DNA from: Streptomyces rubellomurinus
GTDB lineage: Bacteria > Actinomycetota > Actinomycetes > Streptomycetales > Streptomycetaceae
Direction: 5' to 3'
DNA length: 39,028 nt
Assembly (NCBI RefSeq): GCF_000961885.1
Contig: NZ_JZKH01000081.1
Coordinates: forward strand, 1 to 39,028
The position numbers were made by a program, and so were the translations under genes. The notes below the pieces were generated by a model. It saw nothing but the letters and a program-made list of their open reading frames with translations, did no database searches and was not told the DNA's origin. Positions 32,499-39,028 of the stretch are shown piece after piece; the stretch's first letter is position 1; each line of letters begins with the position of its first letter.

Positions 32499-32726
32499 TC
32501 ATTCCTGGTCGAGCGCGGCCAGCGTGTCGGCGAGCCGCTGGTGAACATCTTCGTACACCGCGACGTGTGCCTCGGCCGGCACCCCGTCCAACGCCTCCAG
32601 CCGGACCAGCCCGGCGTCCACCACCGGGTGGCCGGTCGGGGTCAGTTCGACGCCGAGCGGCCCGACCTGCTGGACGGGCCCGGCGGCTTCCCCGGCGGTG
32701 CCGGCGGGCTCACTCGTCACGGACAT
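32499..32726 (-). CDS. Small conserved-looking protein of unknown function
   Basis: This 75-residue acidic protein has a disordered start and a compact C-terminal part with GHPVVDAGLVRLEALDGV and AHVAVYEDVHQRLADTLAAL, two likely helices. Its ATG at 32726 has GGAAG upstream and lies inside the end of the H1-like gene (17-nt overlap), with tlyA 30 nt downstream, so the three are probably co-transcribed. The tight packing and normal codon use argue that it is real; I recall short proteins here in streptomycetes but cannot assign a family. Confidence 0.7.
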   Translation of the reverse strand: MSVTSEPAGTAGEAAGPVQQVGPLGVELTPTGHPVVDAGLVRLEALDGVPAEAHVAVYEDVHQRLADTLAALDQE

Positions 32727-33555
32727 CGGGCTGCTTCCGGCTGGTGGCCTTGCGGACGGTGGTCTTCTTCGTCGTGGTCTTCTTCGCCGTCGCCGCCTGC
32801 TGCGCCGCCGTCTTCTTCGCTGCGGCCGTCGTCCTCGCGGTCGTCGTGCTCGCGGCCGTCTTCTTCGCAGCCGTCTTCTTCGCGGCGGCCTTCTTCACGG
32901 CGGCCTTCTTCACGGCGGCCTTCTTCGCCAGCGCCTTCTTCACGGGCGCCCGCTTCACCGGCGCGACGGGCGGGTCGACCTCGACCGGCTCGTCCACCTC
33001 CACCCGCTCGGCCGCTATCGGCTCCGCCGGCACCTGCTGCTCCGCCCACTCGTCCGCGTCCCGCTCCCAGCCGCGCCCGAACAGCTCGTCCGCCCGGGGC
33101 GCCGGCGCGGGCTCCATGTCCGCCCCCTCGGCCGCGTACCGGCTCGCGTACGGATCGGCGTACAGGTCCGCGTAGGCGTTCGCGTCCGGCTCGGGCCCGG
33201 CCTCCGGAGCCTGCTCCCCTTCGAGGTCGCTCAGCTTGTTCTCCAGGTAGGCCAGCACCACGCCCACCTTGGTCACCTGGTCGCCGACCTTCTCGAAGAC
33301 CTTCTCGACCTCGCCGCGCGCCACCCCGACCGCCAGGTCCACCCCGGCCCGCCCGGCCGTGAGCGCCTCGCCGGCCAGCGCCTGCAGCTTCTCGGCGGAC
33401 GGCGGGAACTGCCCGCCCAGGCGGCGCTCGACCTCGGCGACGTCGACCCCGGTCTTCTCCAGGACCGCGGCCGCCGTCCCGACGACCCGCTTGCCGACCT
33501 CCTCCACCACCACGGCGGCCACCGCCACCGCTCCCCGCACCGTCCTCGGCAGCAT
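32710..33555 (-). CDS. Helical protein with histone H1-like Lys/Ala-rich C-terminal tail
   Basis: This 281-residue protein has an Ala/Val-rich helical N-terminal part (about 1-110) with heptad-like spacing, then an acidic Tyr-rich region (NAYADLYADPYASRY). A basic tail from about residue 200 is built of Lys-Lys-Ala and Lys-Lys-Thr-Ala repeats, as in histone H1 and the tails of actinobacterial HupB/HupS. The tail is likely to bind DNA or RNA without sequence specificity. The N-terminal part has no hydrophobic stretch long enough for a confident membrane span. The ATG at 33555 has a strong AAGGAGG about 8 nt upstream. Its end overlaps the small gene that precedes tlyA. Nucleoid association is inference; the helical part could also suggest a phasin-like protein. 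Confidence 0.75.
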   Translation of the reverse strand: MLPRTVRGAVAVAAVVVEEVGKRVVGTAAAVLEKTGVDVAEVERRLGGQFPPSAEKLQALAGEALTAGRAGVDLAVGVARGEVEKVFEKVGDQVTKVGVVLAYLENKLSDLEGEQAPEAGPEPDANAYADLYADPYASRYAAEGADMEPAPAPRADELFGRGWERDADEWAEQQVPAEPIAAERVEVDEPVEVDPPVAPVKRAPVKKALAKKAAVKKAAVKKAAAKKTAAKKTAASTTTARTTAAAKKTAAQQAATAKKTTTKKTTVRKATSRKQPDVRDE

Positions 33556-33607
33556 CCGGGTGCCTCCTTAGCGCCTGCGCGCGTCGCTCCGTCGCCCTGC
33601 GGTACCC

Positions 33608-33648
33608 GGGCCGTTCCGGGCCGTTCCGGGCCCGCTCCGGGCCGTTCC
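33608..33648. repeat. 10-bp tandem repeats in the divergent spacer upstream of the SCP2 gene
   Basis: GGGCCGTTCC occurs at 33608, 33618 and 33639, with a variant 11-bp unit (33628-33638) between. The array lies in the 177-nt spacer between the H1-like and SCP2-domain gene starts and is near the helical period, so several sites would face the same side of the DNA. Confidence 0.8.
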
Positions 33649-33732
33649 ACTGACGACGCTACCGCCAATGACGGCCTGCGGTACCGTGGCCCCGCAGTCA
33701 GGACCGCCACCACCGGGGATGGACACACCGCC

Positions 33733-34080
33733 ATGGCCGACGCCGAGGAATGCCGCGAGGCGCTGGAACAGCTCAGCCGGAACATGGCGAAGTCCACCGG
33801 GGACGTCCGCAAGGCCGCCGCCCTCGACCGCTCGCTCAGCTGCCGGATCACCGACCTCGACCTGACCTTCACCGGCCGCCTGCGCGACGGCCGCATCCAG
33901 GACGTCGTCTCCGCTCCCGGTGCCCCCGCCGAGAAGGCCGAGATACGGCTCACCATGGCCAGCGACGACCTGCTCGCCCTGGTCGGCGGCGAGCTCAACT
34001 TCGCCTCCGCCTGGGCGAGCGGGCGGGTCCGGCTCGAGGCCGGCTTCCGCGACCTGCTGCGGCTGCGCACCCTGCTCTGA
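33733..34080 (+). CDS. SCP2 sterol-binding-like domain protein
   Basis: This 115-residue protein consists of one SCP2-like domain: alternating beta strands LSCRITDLDLTFTGRLRDG and AEIRLTMASDDLLALVGGEL, then the helix FASAWASGRVRLEAGFRDLL. Such domains form a hydrophobic tunnel for lipids; in bacteria the ligand is usually unknown. The ATG at 33733 is chosen from the frame and domain limits; only a weak GGGGATGG lies upstream. It is divergent from the H1-like gene and convergent with the HAD phosphatase. No partner enzyme is fused or adjacent. Confidence 0.85.
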   Translation: MADAEECREALEQLSRNMAKSTGDVRKAAALDRSLSCRITDLDLTFTGRLRDGRIQDVVSAPGAPAEKAEIRLTMASDDLLALVGGELNFASAWASGRVRLEAGFRDLLRLRTLL

Positions 34081-34149
34081 GCTCAGAACCCCAAGCCCGG
34101 TACCCCGAACCCAGAGCCCCGGACTTGGAACCCCAGGCTCAGAACCCCA
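34081..34149. repeat. 13-bp direct repeat spanning the SCP2/HAD convergent stops
   Basis: GCTCAGAACCCCA occurs at 34081-34093, right after the SCP2 TGA, and at 34137-34149, containing the HAD stop. A partial AACCCCAGGC copy lies between. The 58-nt spacer is almost entirely made of AACCCC/AGCCC-type units and holds no long hairpin. Confidence 0.75.
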
Positions 34150-35176
34150 GCTCGGCCAGCGCTTTGCCGCCGTCCACCGGCGAACCGTCCGCGTCCAGCG
34201 CCGTCCAGGCCGCCGCGCACAGCGCCCGCAGGCCGTCCCAGCGGTCCCCCGCGCCGACCACCCGCAGCGCGCCGCCCTCGGCCACCGCCGTCCAGCCGCC
34301 GCAGGCGAAGCCGCCGCCCGCCGCCGTCACCCCGGGGTGCGCGACCAGCAGGCCGCGCAGGTCCGCCGCCAGGTAGGTGGGCCGGTGCTCGACCGGCGCC
34401 GCCAGCAGCTCGGCCGGCGTGGTCACCCCGGTGAACACCAGCAGGCTGTCCACGCCGCCGTTGAACGCGCCCTCGATGTCGGTGTCCAGCCGATCGCCGA
34501 CCACCAGCGGCCGCCGCGCGCCGGTCCGCAGAATCGTTTCCCGGTGCATCGGCGGCAGCGGCTTGCCCGCCACCTCCGGCTCCACGCCGGTGGCCGCCCG
34601 CACCGCCGCGACCAGCGTCCCGTTGCCGGGCGCGATGCCCTCGGACCTCGGGACCGTCATGTCGGTGTTCGACGCCACCCACGGCAGCCCGCTCTGTACC
34701 GCGTACGAGGCCTCGGCCAGCTGCGCCCAGCCCACCGAGGGATCGAAGCCCTGGACCACCGCCAGCGGCTCCTCGGCGAGCGAGCGGACGGCCACCAGAC
34801 CGTGCTCGGCCAGCGCCTCCACCAGGCCGGCGCCGCCCACGACCAGCACCTTCGCCCCGGCCGGCACCTTCTCGGCGACCACCCGGGCGGCCGCCTGCGC
34901 CGAGTTGATCACGTCGTCCGGCTCGGCCGGCACGCCCAGCTCGGTCAGGTGCTCGGCCACCACCCGGGGCGGCCGCGAGGCGTTGTTGGTCACGTACGCG
35001 AGCCGCATCCCCGCCGCCCGGGCCGCGTCCAGCGAGGGCACGGCGTGCTCGATCGCGTGCGCGCCCGCGTAGACCACGCCGTCCAGGTCCAGCAGCGCCG
35101 TGTCGTACGCCTCGGTCAGCGGGGCGGCGCTGCCGCCGGGGGCGGTGCGTCGCACGGGGGTGGCCGTCTCGGTCAT
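34139..35176 (-). CDS. NagD-type HAD-IIA sugar phosphatase
   Basis: This 345-residue HAD phosphatase has the nucleophile motif LLDLDGVVYAG (Asp30 and Asp32), the YVTNNAS motif II, GKPLPPMHRETI with the motif III Lys, and GDRLDTDIEGAFNGG as motif IV. These features place it in the HAD-IIA (NagD/4-nitrophenylphosphatase) group with a C2 cap. The substrate is a small phosphorylated metabolite, probably a sugar phosphate or glycerol phosphate. About 60 C-terminal residues (from near 285) form an extra Ala/Gly/Trp-rich segment seen in actinobacterial relatives. The ATG at 35176 has GAGG about 10 nt upstream. A HAD phosphatase beside a TPR gene at this place also occurs in M. tuberculosis (Rv1691-Rv1692). 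Confidence 0.93.
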   Translation of the reverse strand: MTETATPVRRTAPGGSAAPLTEAYDTALLDLDGVVYAGAHAIEHAVPSLDAARAAGMRLAYVTNNASRPPRVVAEHLTELGVPAEPDDVINSAQAAARVVAEKVPAGAKVLVVGGAGLVEALAEHGLVAVRSLAEEPLAVVQGFDPSVGWAQLAEASYAVQSGLPWVASNTDMTVPRSEGIAPGNGTLVAAVRAATGVEPEVAGKPLPPMHRETILRTGARRPLVVGDRLDTDIEGAFNGGVDSLLVFTGVTTPAELLAAPVEHRPTYLAADLRGLLVAHPGVTAAGGGFACGGWTAVAEGGALRVVGAGDRWDGLRALCAAAWTALDADGSPVDGGKALAELGF

Positions 35177-35195
35177 GCCTTCGCTACCTCGTTCA

Positions 35196-35257
35196 CTGCG
35201 TCGTTCGTTGCTTCGGGTCGTTGCGTCGGTCGTCGCGTCGTTGGCTCTGCGTCGTTC
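35196..35257. repeat. CGTCGTT-rich short repeats between the HAD and TPR genes
   Basis: CTGCGTCGTTC occurs at 35196-35206 and 35247-35257, with further CGTCG(T)T and GGTCGTTG variants between. The 93-nt gap between the TPR stop and the HAD start is largely made of these units. Confidence 0.65.
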
Positions 35258-35269
35258 ACCGCCGGCCGG

Positions 35270-35821
35270 TCACGGCGCCTCGTCGCCCGCCCCGGCCCGG
35301 TCGGAGCCCGCCGGGGGCTCCAGGTACCCGGGCGCCCCCGGCAGCAGCGGGCCGAACGCCCCGGCACGGGCCGCCAGAGTGGCCCGGGACTGCCGCAGCG
35401 CGGCCCGGTAGTGGTCCGTCTCCGGCCGCATCGCCACGGCCAGCGCCAGGTGCTCGACGGACGTCTCGAAGTCGCCCAGCCGGGCCGCCGCGACGCCCCA
35501 CCCGAACTGAGCGTAGTCGTCCGAGGGATCGGCCAGTGCCACGGCCCGGAAGTTCTCCAGCGCCGCCGCGTACGAACCGGCGTCGAACTGGGCGCGCGCC
35601 AGCGTCTCCCGGATGCTGCGCGAGTGCGGCTCGACCGCCGCCGCCCGGGCCAGCAGCTGCTCGGCCGCCGCCGGGTTGCCCTGCGCCAGCAGCTTCCCGC
35701 CCCGGCGGAACCACTCGTACACGTCACCGGCCGGCTCCCCGGCGCGGCTCTGCGCCGGCACCGGCACCGCGCCGACCGTCTCCTCCGGCCCGCCCCCCGC
35801 CCGCTCCTGACCGTCGTCCAC
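35270..35821 (-). CDS. Tetratricopeptide repeat protein
   Basis: The 183-residue protein has about three TPR units between residues 30 and 140, with YEWFRRGGKLLAQGNPAAAE, LARAQFDAGSYAAALENFRA and YAQFGWGVAAARLGDFETSV. It probably acts as a protein-protein interaction scaffold in the cytosol. N- and C-terminal ends are Pro/Gly-rich and disordered. The GTG at 35821 with GAGG 7 nt upstream is preferred; an in-frame ATG at 35872 (200 residues) cannot be excluded. It precedes the HAD phosphatase by 93 nt and probably forms an operon with it. It is divergent from the DUF1015 gene. Confidence 0.88.
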   Translation of the reverse strand: MDDGQERAGGGPEETVGAVPVPAQSRAGEPAGDVYEWFRRGGKLLAQGNPAAAEQLLARAAAVEPHSRSIRETLARAQFDAGSYAAALENFRAVALADPSDDYAQFGWGVAAARLGDFETSVEHLALAVAMRPETDHYRAALRQSRATLAARAGAFGPLLPGAPGYLEPPAGSDRAGAGDEAP

Positions 35822-35900
35822 GCCGTACCTCGCCCTCGGTCGCACGCCCCCCGGTCGAATCCGGGCGGACATTCCGATCTCTCAACAACGCGTACCCGAT

Positions 35901-35906
35901 TACGAT
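35901..35906 (+). promoter_or_regulatory. Possible -10 element for a leaderless DUF1015 transcript
   Basis: TACGAT on the plus strand fits TANNNT and ends 7 nt before the ATG at 35914, so transcription would begin at or next to that codon. No ribosome binding site precedes the ATG, in keeping with a leaderless message. The -35 region (TCTCTC) is a poor match. Confidence 0.35.
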
Positions 35907-35913
35907 GCCCAGA

Positions 35914-37284
35914 ATGAGCACACCCAGTGCAGATGACGGAGTCGAGACTCCCGAGGGCGGCCCCGGCGATCCCGGGCACGTCGCCACCGCAGGCCTGTCC
36001 CTGTACCCGTTCCGCGGCCTGCGCTACGACCCCGACCGGGTCGGCACGCTCGCCGCCGTGACGTCACCGCCGTACGACGTGGTCGACCCCGGGCGCCGCC
36101 TCGACCTGGAGACCGCCGACCCGCACAACATCGTCCGGCTGATCCTCCCCAGGCCCGAGCCCGAGGACGCCGGGGACCGCCCCGACCGCGACACCCGGTA
36201 CCGGCACGCCGCCCGGCTGCTCGCCGCCTGGCAGCGCGAGGGCGTCCTCGCCGCCGACCCCGAGCCCGCGCTCTACGTCTACGAGCAACGGGTGCCCGCC
36301 ACCGCCGACACCCCCGAACTGCTCCAGCGCGGGCTGATCGGCGCGCTCGCGGTCAGCGGGCCCGAGGTCGGCGTCGTCCTCCCCCACGAGGACGTCATGC
36401 CGCGCCCGGTCGCCGACCGGGTCGGCCTGATGCGCACCACCCGGGCCAACCTCGAACCGCTGCTGCTCACCTACCGCGGCAACGGCGGCGCCTCCGGCGT
36501 CCTCGAGCGGACGGTCCAGGGCGAACCGCTGCTGGCCACCGCCACCAGCGACGGCACCCACCACCGGCTCTGGGCCGTCACCGACCCCGCCGACCTCGCC
36601 GAGATCCGCCGCGACCTGGCCACCTGCCGGGCGCTCATCGCGGACGGCCACCACCGCTGGGCGATGTACCTGCGGCTCCAGCGCGAGCACCGCCACCTGC
36701 CGCGCAGCCCCTGGGACCGCGGTCTGGTGCTGCTCGTCGACACCGCCCGCTACCCGCTGCGGGTCCGCGCCATCCACCGGGTGCTCTACCGGCTGCCGAT
36801 CGCCGAGGCGCTGAACCGGCTCGGCGACCACTGGAAGGTCAAGGAGGTCCCCGGCCCGCTGACCGCCGCCCTCCAGGCCCTCGCCGAGCAGAAGCGGCAC
36901 GGCGGCAACGGCTTCGTCCTCACCGGCGGGGACGGCGTCTTCTGGCTGCTCAGCGAGCCCGAGGAGAGCCTGCTCGACGAGACCGTCCCGCACGACCGAC
37001 CCGAGGAGTGGCGCCACCTGGACGCCACCGTCCTGCACGCCACCCTGCTCGACCGCACCTGGAACGTCCCGGACGGCCCCGACGACATCGGCTACCTGCA
37101 CACCGCCGCCGCCGCCGAACGCGAGGCCGCCCGCACCGGCGGCACCGCCGTCCTGCTGCACCCGGTGCGCGAGAGCGTGGTGCGCCGGCTCGCCGAACAG
37201 GGCGTCACCATGCCGCGCAAGTCCACGTCCTTCGGGCCGAAGCCGGCCACCGGGCTGGTGCTGCGCAACCTCGAACTGGGCTGA
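35914..37284 (+). CDS. DUF1015 family protein
   Basis: This 456-residue protein matches DUF1015: FRGLRYDPDRVG, then TSPPYDVVD near residue 50, NIVRLILPRPEPED, YVYEQRV, and the highly conserved ALIADGHHRWAMYL near residue 245. The function of the family is unknown to me; the invariant His-His-Arg suggests an active or ligand-binding site. There is no signal peptide or membrane span. The ATG at 35914 or the in-frame ATG at 35905 may be used; neither has a Shine-Dalgarno sequence. It is divergent from the TPR gene and converges on the repeat-rich TPR protein across a strong hairpin. Confidence 0.88.
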   Translation: MSTPSADDGVETPEGGPGDPGHVATAGLSLYPFRGLRYDPDRVGTLAAVTSPPYDVVDPGRRLDLETADPHNIVRLILPRPEPEDAGDRPDRDTRYRHAARLLAAWQREGVLAADPEPALYVYEQRVPATADTPELLQRGLIGALAVSGPEVGVVLPHEDVMPRPVADRVGLMRTTRANLEPLLLTYRGNGGASGVLERTVQGEPLLATATSDGTHHRLWAVTDPADLAEIRRDLATCRALIADGHHRWAMYLRLQREHRHLPRSPWDRGLVLLVDTARYPLRVRAIHRVLYRLPIAEALNRLGDHWKVKEVPGPLTAALQALAEQKRHGGNGFVLTGGDGVFWLLSEPEESLLDETVPHDRPEEWRHLDATVLHATLLDRTWNVPDGPDDIGYLHTAAAAEREAARTGGTAVLLHPVRESVVRRLAEQGVTMPRKSTSFGPKPATGLVLRNLELG

Positions 37285-37323
37285 TCCCCCTCGGCACCCC
37301 CCTCCGGGCCCGCCCCGGACGCA

Positions 37324-37370
37324 GTGAGGCCCTACCGCTCCGGAAAATCCGGGGAGCGGCAGGGCCTCAC
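37324..37370. terminator. Strong bidirectional terminator
   Basis: GTGAGGCCCT (37324-37333) pairs with AGGGCCTCAC (37361-37370), followed inward by one mismatch and CCGCTCC/GGAGCGG, around a GGAAAATCC-containing loop. It lies between the convergent DUF1015 stop (37284) and the TPR-repeat protein stop (37399) and can serve both. Confidence 0.85.
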
Positions 37371-37398
37371 GGCGTACTACGTCCTGCTACGCGGGCGC

Positions 37399-39028
37399 TC
37401 AGGCCTCGGACTTGGCGTCCTCCGCCTTGACCTCGTCGGACTTGACCTCGTCGGACTTGGCGTCGTCCGACTTGGCGTCCTGGGCGCGCTCGGGGACCAC
37501 GCCGTCGAAGTCCTCGTCGATCTCGAGGTCGTCCTCGTCGTAGAACTCCTCGACGTCCTCCTCGTCCTCGAAGATCACGCGGTCGTCGGCGACGTCGCCG
37601 CTGCGCTTCTTCGCGGGGGCCTCGTCCTGCTCGGCCGCGTCGTCCTCCAGCTCGGGGTCGAGCGCGTCGGTGAACTCCACACCGTCGATCTCGGCCAGCC
37701 GCTCCGAGGCGTTGGTGCTGCCGTCCGTGTCCGCCTCGGCGGCCTTGGCGAACCACTCGCGGGCCTCGTCGGCCCGGCCGGCGGCGATCAGCGCCTCGGC
37801 GTAGGCGTAACGCAGGCGCGCCGTCCAGGCGTGCACGGTGCTGGACGCCAGCTCCGGGCTCTGCAGGGTCACGACGGCGGCGTCGAACTGCTCCATGTCG
37901 GTGCGGGCACCGGCGGCCACCAGACGCATCTCGACCTGGCCGGCCTTGTCCAGCTGCTTCACCTCGGGCTCGCCGGCCATCGCCAGCGCGCGCTCGGGGC
38001 GGCCCAGGCCGCGCTCGCAGTCGGCCATCACGGGCCACAGGTCGGCCCGGCCGGTCATCCGGCGGGCGGCGCGGAACTCGGTCAGCGCCTCGGAGTAACG
38101 CTGCGTCATGTACGAGGCGAAACCGGCCGCCTCGCGGACCGCGGCCACGCGGGAGGCCAGGCGGAGCGCGACGCGCGAGTACTGGTAGGCCTCCTCCGGC
38201 TCGCTGTCGAGCAGGCGGGCGACCATCACCAGGTTGCGGGCGACGTCGTCGGCGAGGGTCTTGGGCAGGCTCTTGAGCTCCTGGCGCACGTCCGCGTCGA
38301 TCTCGAAGCCGGTGACGTCCTCGGGGATCGGCAGGCGCTTGACCGGCTCGTAGTTGCCCCGGCGGTCGTCCTGCTGGTCCCGGCGGTAGCCGCCGCGGTC
38401 GTCACGGCGGTCGTCGCGGCGGTCGTCACGCCGGTAGCCGCCACCCTGGCGGTCGTCGCGACGGTAGCCGCCCTGCGGACGGTCGTCCCGGCGGAAGCCA
38501 CCGCCCTGGGGGCGGTCGTCGCGGCGGAAGCCGCCACGGTCGTCACGGTCACGGTTGAAGCCACCACCGGACGGACGGTCGTCACGACGGAACCCGCCAC
38601 CCTGCGGACGGTCATCGCGACGGAAGCCGCCACCCTGGCGGTCGTCACGGTCGCGGAACGGACGGTCGTCGCGACGCGGACGCTCGTCGCGGTCGTCGCG
38701 GCGGAAGCCGCCCTGCGGACGGTCATCGCGACGGAAACCGCCACCGTGCGGACGGTCGTCACGGCGGAAGCCGCCACGGTCGTCACGGTCGCGGTTGAAG
38801 CCGCCACCCTGGGGGCGGTCGTCGCGACGCGGACGGTCATCGCGGTCGTCGCGGCGGAAGCCGCCCTGCGGACGGTCGTCACGGCGGAAGCCACCGCCCT
38901 GCGGACGGTCGTCACGGCGGAAGCCGCCACGGTCGTCACGGTCACGGTTGAAACCGCCACCGGACGGACGGTCGTCGCGACGGAAGCCACCGCGGTCGTC
39001 ACGGTCACGGTTGAAGCCACCACCGGAC
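37399..39028 (-). CDS. TPR protein with long Gly/Arg/Asp-rich repeat tract, cut by the right edge
   Basis: The frame is open from the stop at 37399-37401 to the right edge, so the N terminus is missing; 543 residues are visible. From the N-terminal side, about 230 residues are repeats of GGGFRRDDRP with variants GGFNRDRDD, PSGGG and RPQGG, changing to GGYRRDDR near the end. VKRLPIPEDVTGFEIDADV then leads into a helical TPR-like domain (about 37700-38300; AYQYSRVALRLASRVAAVRE and similar). It ends in an acidic tail (FEDEEDVEEFYDEDDLEIDE) and Lys-Ser-Asp-Asp repeats. The repeat tract resembles RGG boxes and is certainly disordered; RNA binding or condensate formation is plausible but inferred. 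A GTG at 38289 could be mistaken for the start, but the frame clearly continues upstream as protein-like repeats. Confidence 0.88.
   Translation of the reverse strand, partial: SGGGFNRDRDDRGGFRRDDRPSGGGFNRDRDDRGGFRRDDRPQGGGFRRDDRPQGGFRRDDRDDRPRRDDRPQGGGFNRDRDDRGGFRRDDRPHGGGFRRDDRPQGGFRRDDRDERPRRDDRPFRDRDDRQGGGFRRDDRPQGGGFRRDDRPSGGGFNRDRDDRGGFRRDDRPQGGGFRRDDRPQGGYRRDDRQGGGYRRDDRRDDRRDDRGGYRRDQQDDRRGNYEPVKRLPIPEDVTGFEIDADVRQELKSLPKTLADDVARNLVMVARLLDSEPEEAYQYSRVALRLASRVAAVREAAGFASYMTQRYSEALTEFRAARRMTGRADLWPVMADCERGLGRPERALAMAGEPEVKQLDKAGQVEMRLVAAGARTDMEQFDAAVVTLQSPELASSTVHAWTARLRYAYAEALIAAGRADEAREWFAKAAEADTDGSTNASERLAEIDGVEFTDALDPELEDDAAEQDEAPAKKRSGDVADDRVIFEDEEDVEEFYDEDDLEIDEDFDGVVPERAQDAKSDDAKSDEVKSDEVKAEDAKSEA

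Noticed and set aside
34081..34138. Hairpin terminator between the SCP2 and HAD genes
   Set aside because: Only direct repeats of AACCCC-type units are present, with no inverted repeat long enough.
38287..38289. GTG at 38289 as the start of the right-edge TPR protein
   Set aside because: The frame continues upstream through a well-formed linker and the RDD repeats; no ribosome binding site precedes this codon.
38226..39023. Thr/Val/Ala-rich minus-strand frame overlapping the RDD repeat tract
   Set aside because: It is a shifted frame of the repeat DNA; the Gly/Arg/Asp frame continues into the TPR domain and the real stop.
38340..39028. CRISPR-like regular repeats at the right edge
   Set aside because: The repeats keep one reading frame as Gly-Phe-Arg-Arg-Asp-Asp-Arg-Pro, have no constant repeat with variable spacers, and join a TPR-coding region without a break.

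Overview
The window is very GC-rich, its genes use almost only G or C at third codon positions, and GTG/TTG starts are common. This fits a streptomycete-type actinobacterium (Streptomyces, Kitasatospora or a close relative); the genus cannot be fixed from the sequence alone. Most of the window is the conserved actinobacterial chromosomal block that in Mycobacterium tuberculosis runs tlyA-nadK-recN-...-pyrG-NUDIX-xerD-...-parA-scpA-scpB-rluB-cmk-der. Here it lies mostly on the minus strand, with extra genes placed between the conserved ones. No rRNA, tRNA, CRISPR array, transposase, integrase or phage gene was found.

Layout, left to right. (1) 1-5051: a possible CDS tail, then der, cmk, a DUF4419 gene and tyrA, all minus. 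A perfect hairpin follows tyrA, so the DUF4419 gene may be a separate unit. (2) 5052-10709: an accessory stretch with a two-gene operon of DUF4140/DUF4139 coiled-coil paralogues and a DUF952 gene on plus, facing a minus-strand TrmB/LuxR-like regulator. (3) 10871-15817: a chromosome-organisation block on minus, in transcription order parA, a ribbon-helix-helix-like gene (start overlapping the parA stop), scpA, scpB (start overlapping the scpA stop) and rluB, closed by a strong hairpin. (4) 16097-20545: ald with its own promoter and terminator, a large STAND/TPR regulator-like protein with an Arg in place of the P-loop Lys, and a NUDIX hydrolase. xerD, often found near here in actinobacteria, is absent.

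(5) 20583-28186: pyrG with a strong terminator, a 734-nt gene-free spacer, a GH15 glycosidase (+) meeting a GT4 glycosyltransferase (-) with a 2-nt gap, and recN. (6) 28263-30600: a divergent pair of a YczE-like membrane protein and a MocR/PdxR-type regulator, which separates recN from nadK. (7) 30653-33555: nadK, tlyA, a 75-residue conserved-looking protein and a histone-H1-tailed protein on minus. (8) 33733-39028: an SCP2-domain protein (+), a NagD-type HAD phosphatase (-), a TPR protein (-), a DUF1015 protein (+), and, cut by the right edge, a TPR protein with a long Gly/Arg/Asp repeat tract and an acidic tail (-).

The core genes serve chromosome segregation and condensation (ParA-like, ScpAB), DNA repair (RecN), ribosome assembly and rRNA modification (Der, RluB, TlyA), and nucleotide, cofactor and amino acid metabolism (Cmk, PyrG, NadK, TyrA, Ald). 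The least explained items are the ParA plus ribbon-helix-helix partner coupled to scpAB, the STAND protein with an altered P-loop, the DUF4139 pair, and the proteins with RGG/RDD or Lys-Ala low-complexity tracts. Short tandem repeats sit at several stop codons. Start codons were chosen from visible ribosome binding sites and remembered family lengths; no database search was run.
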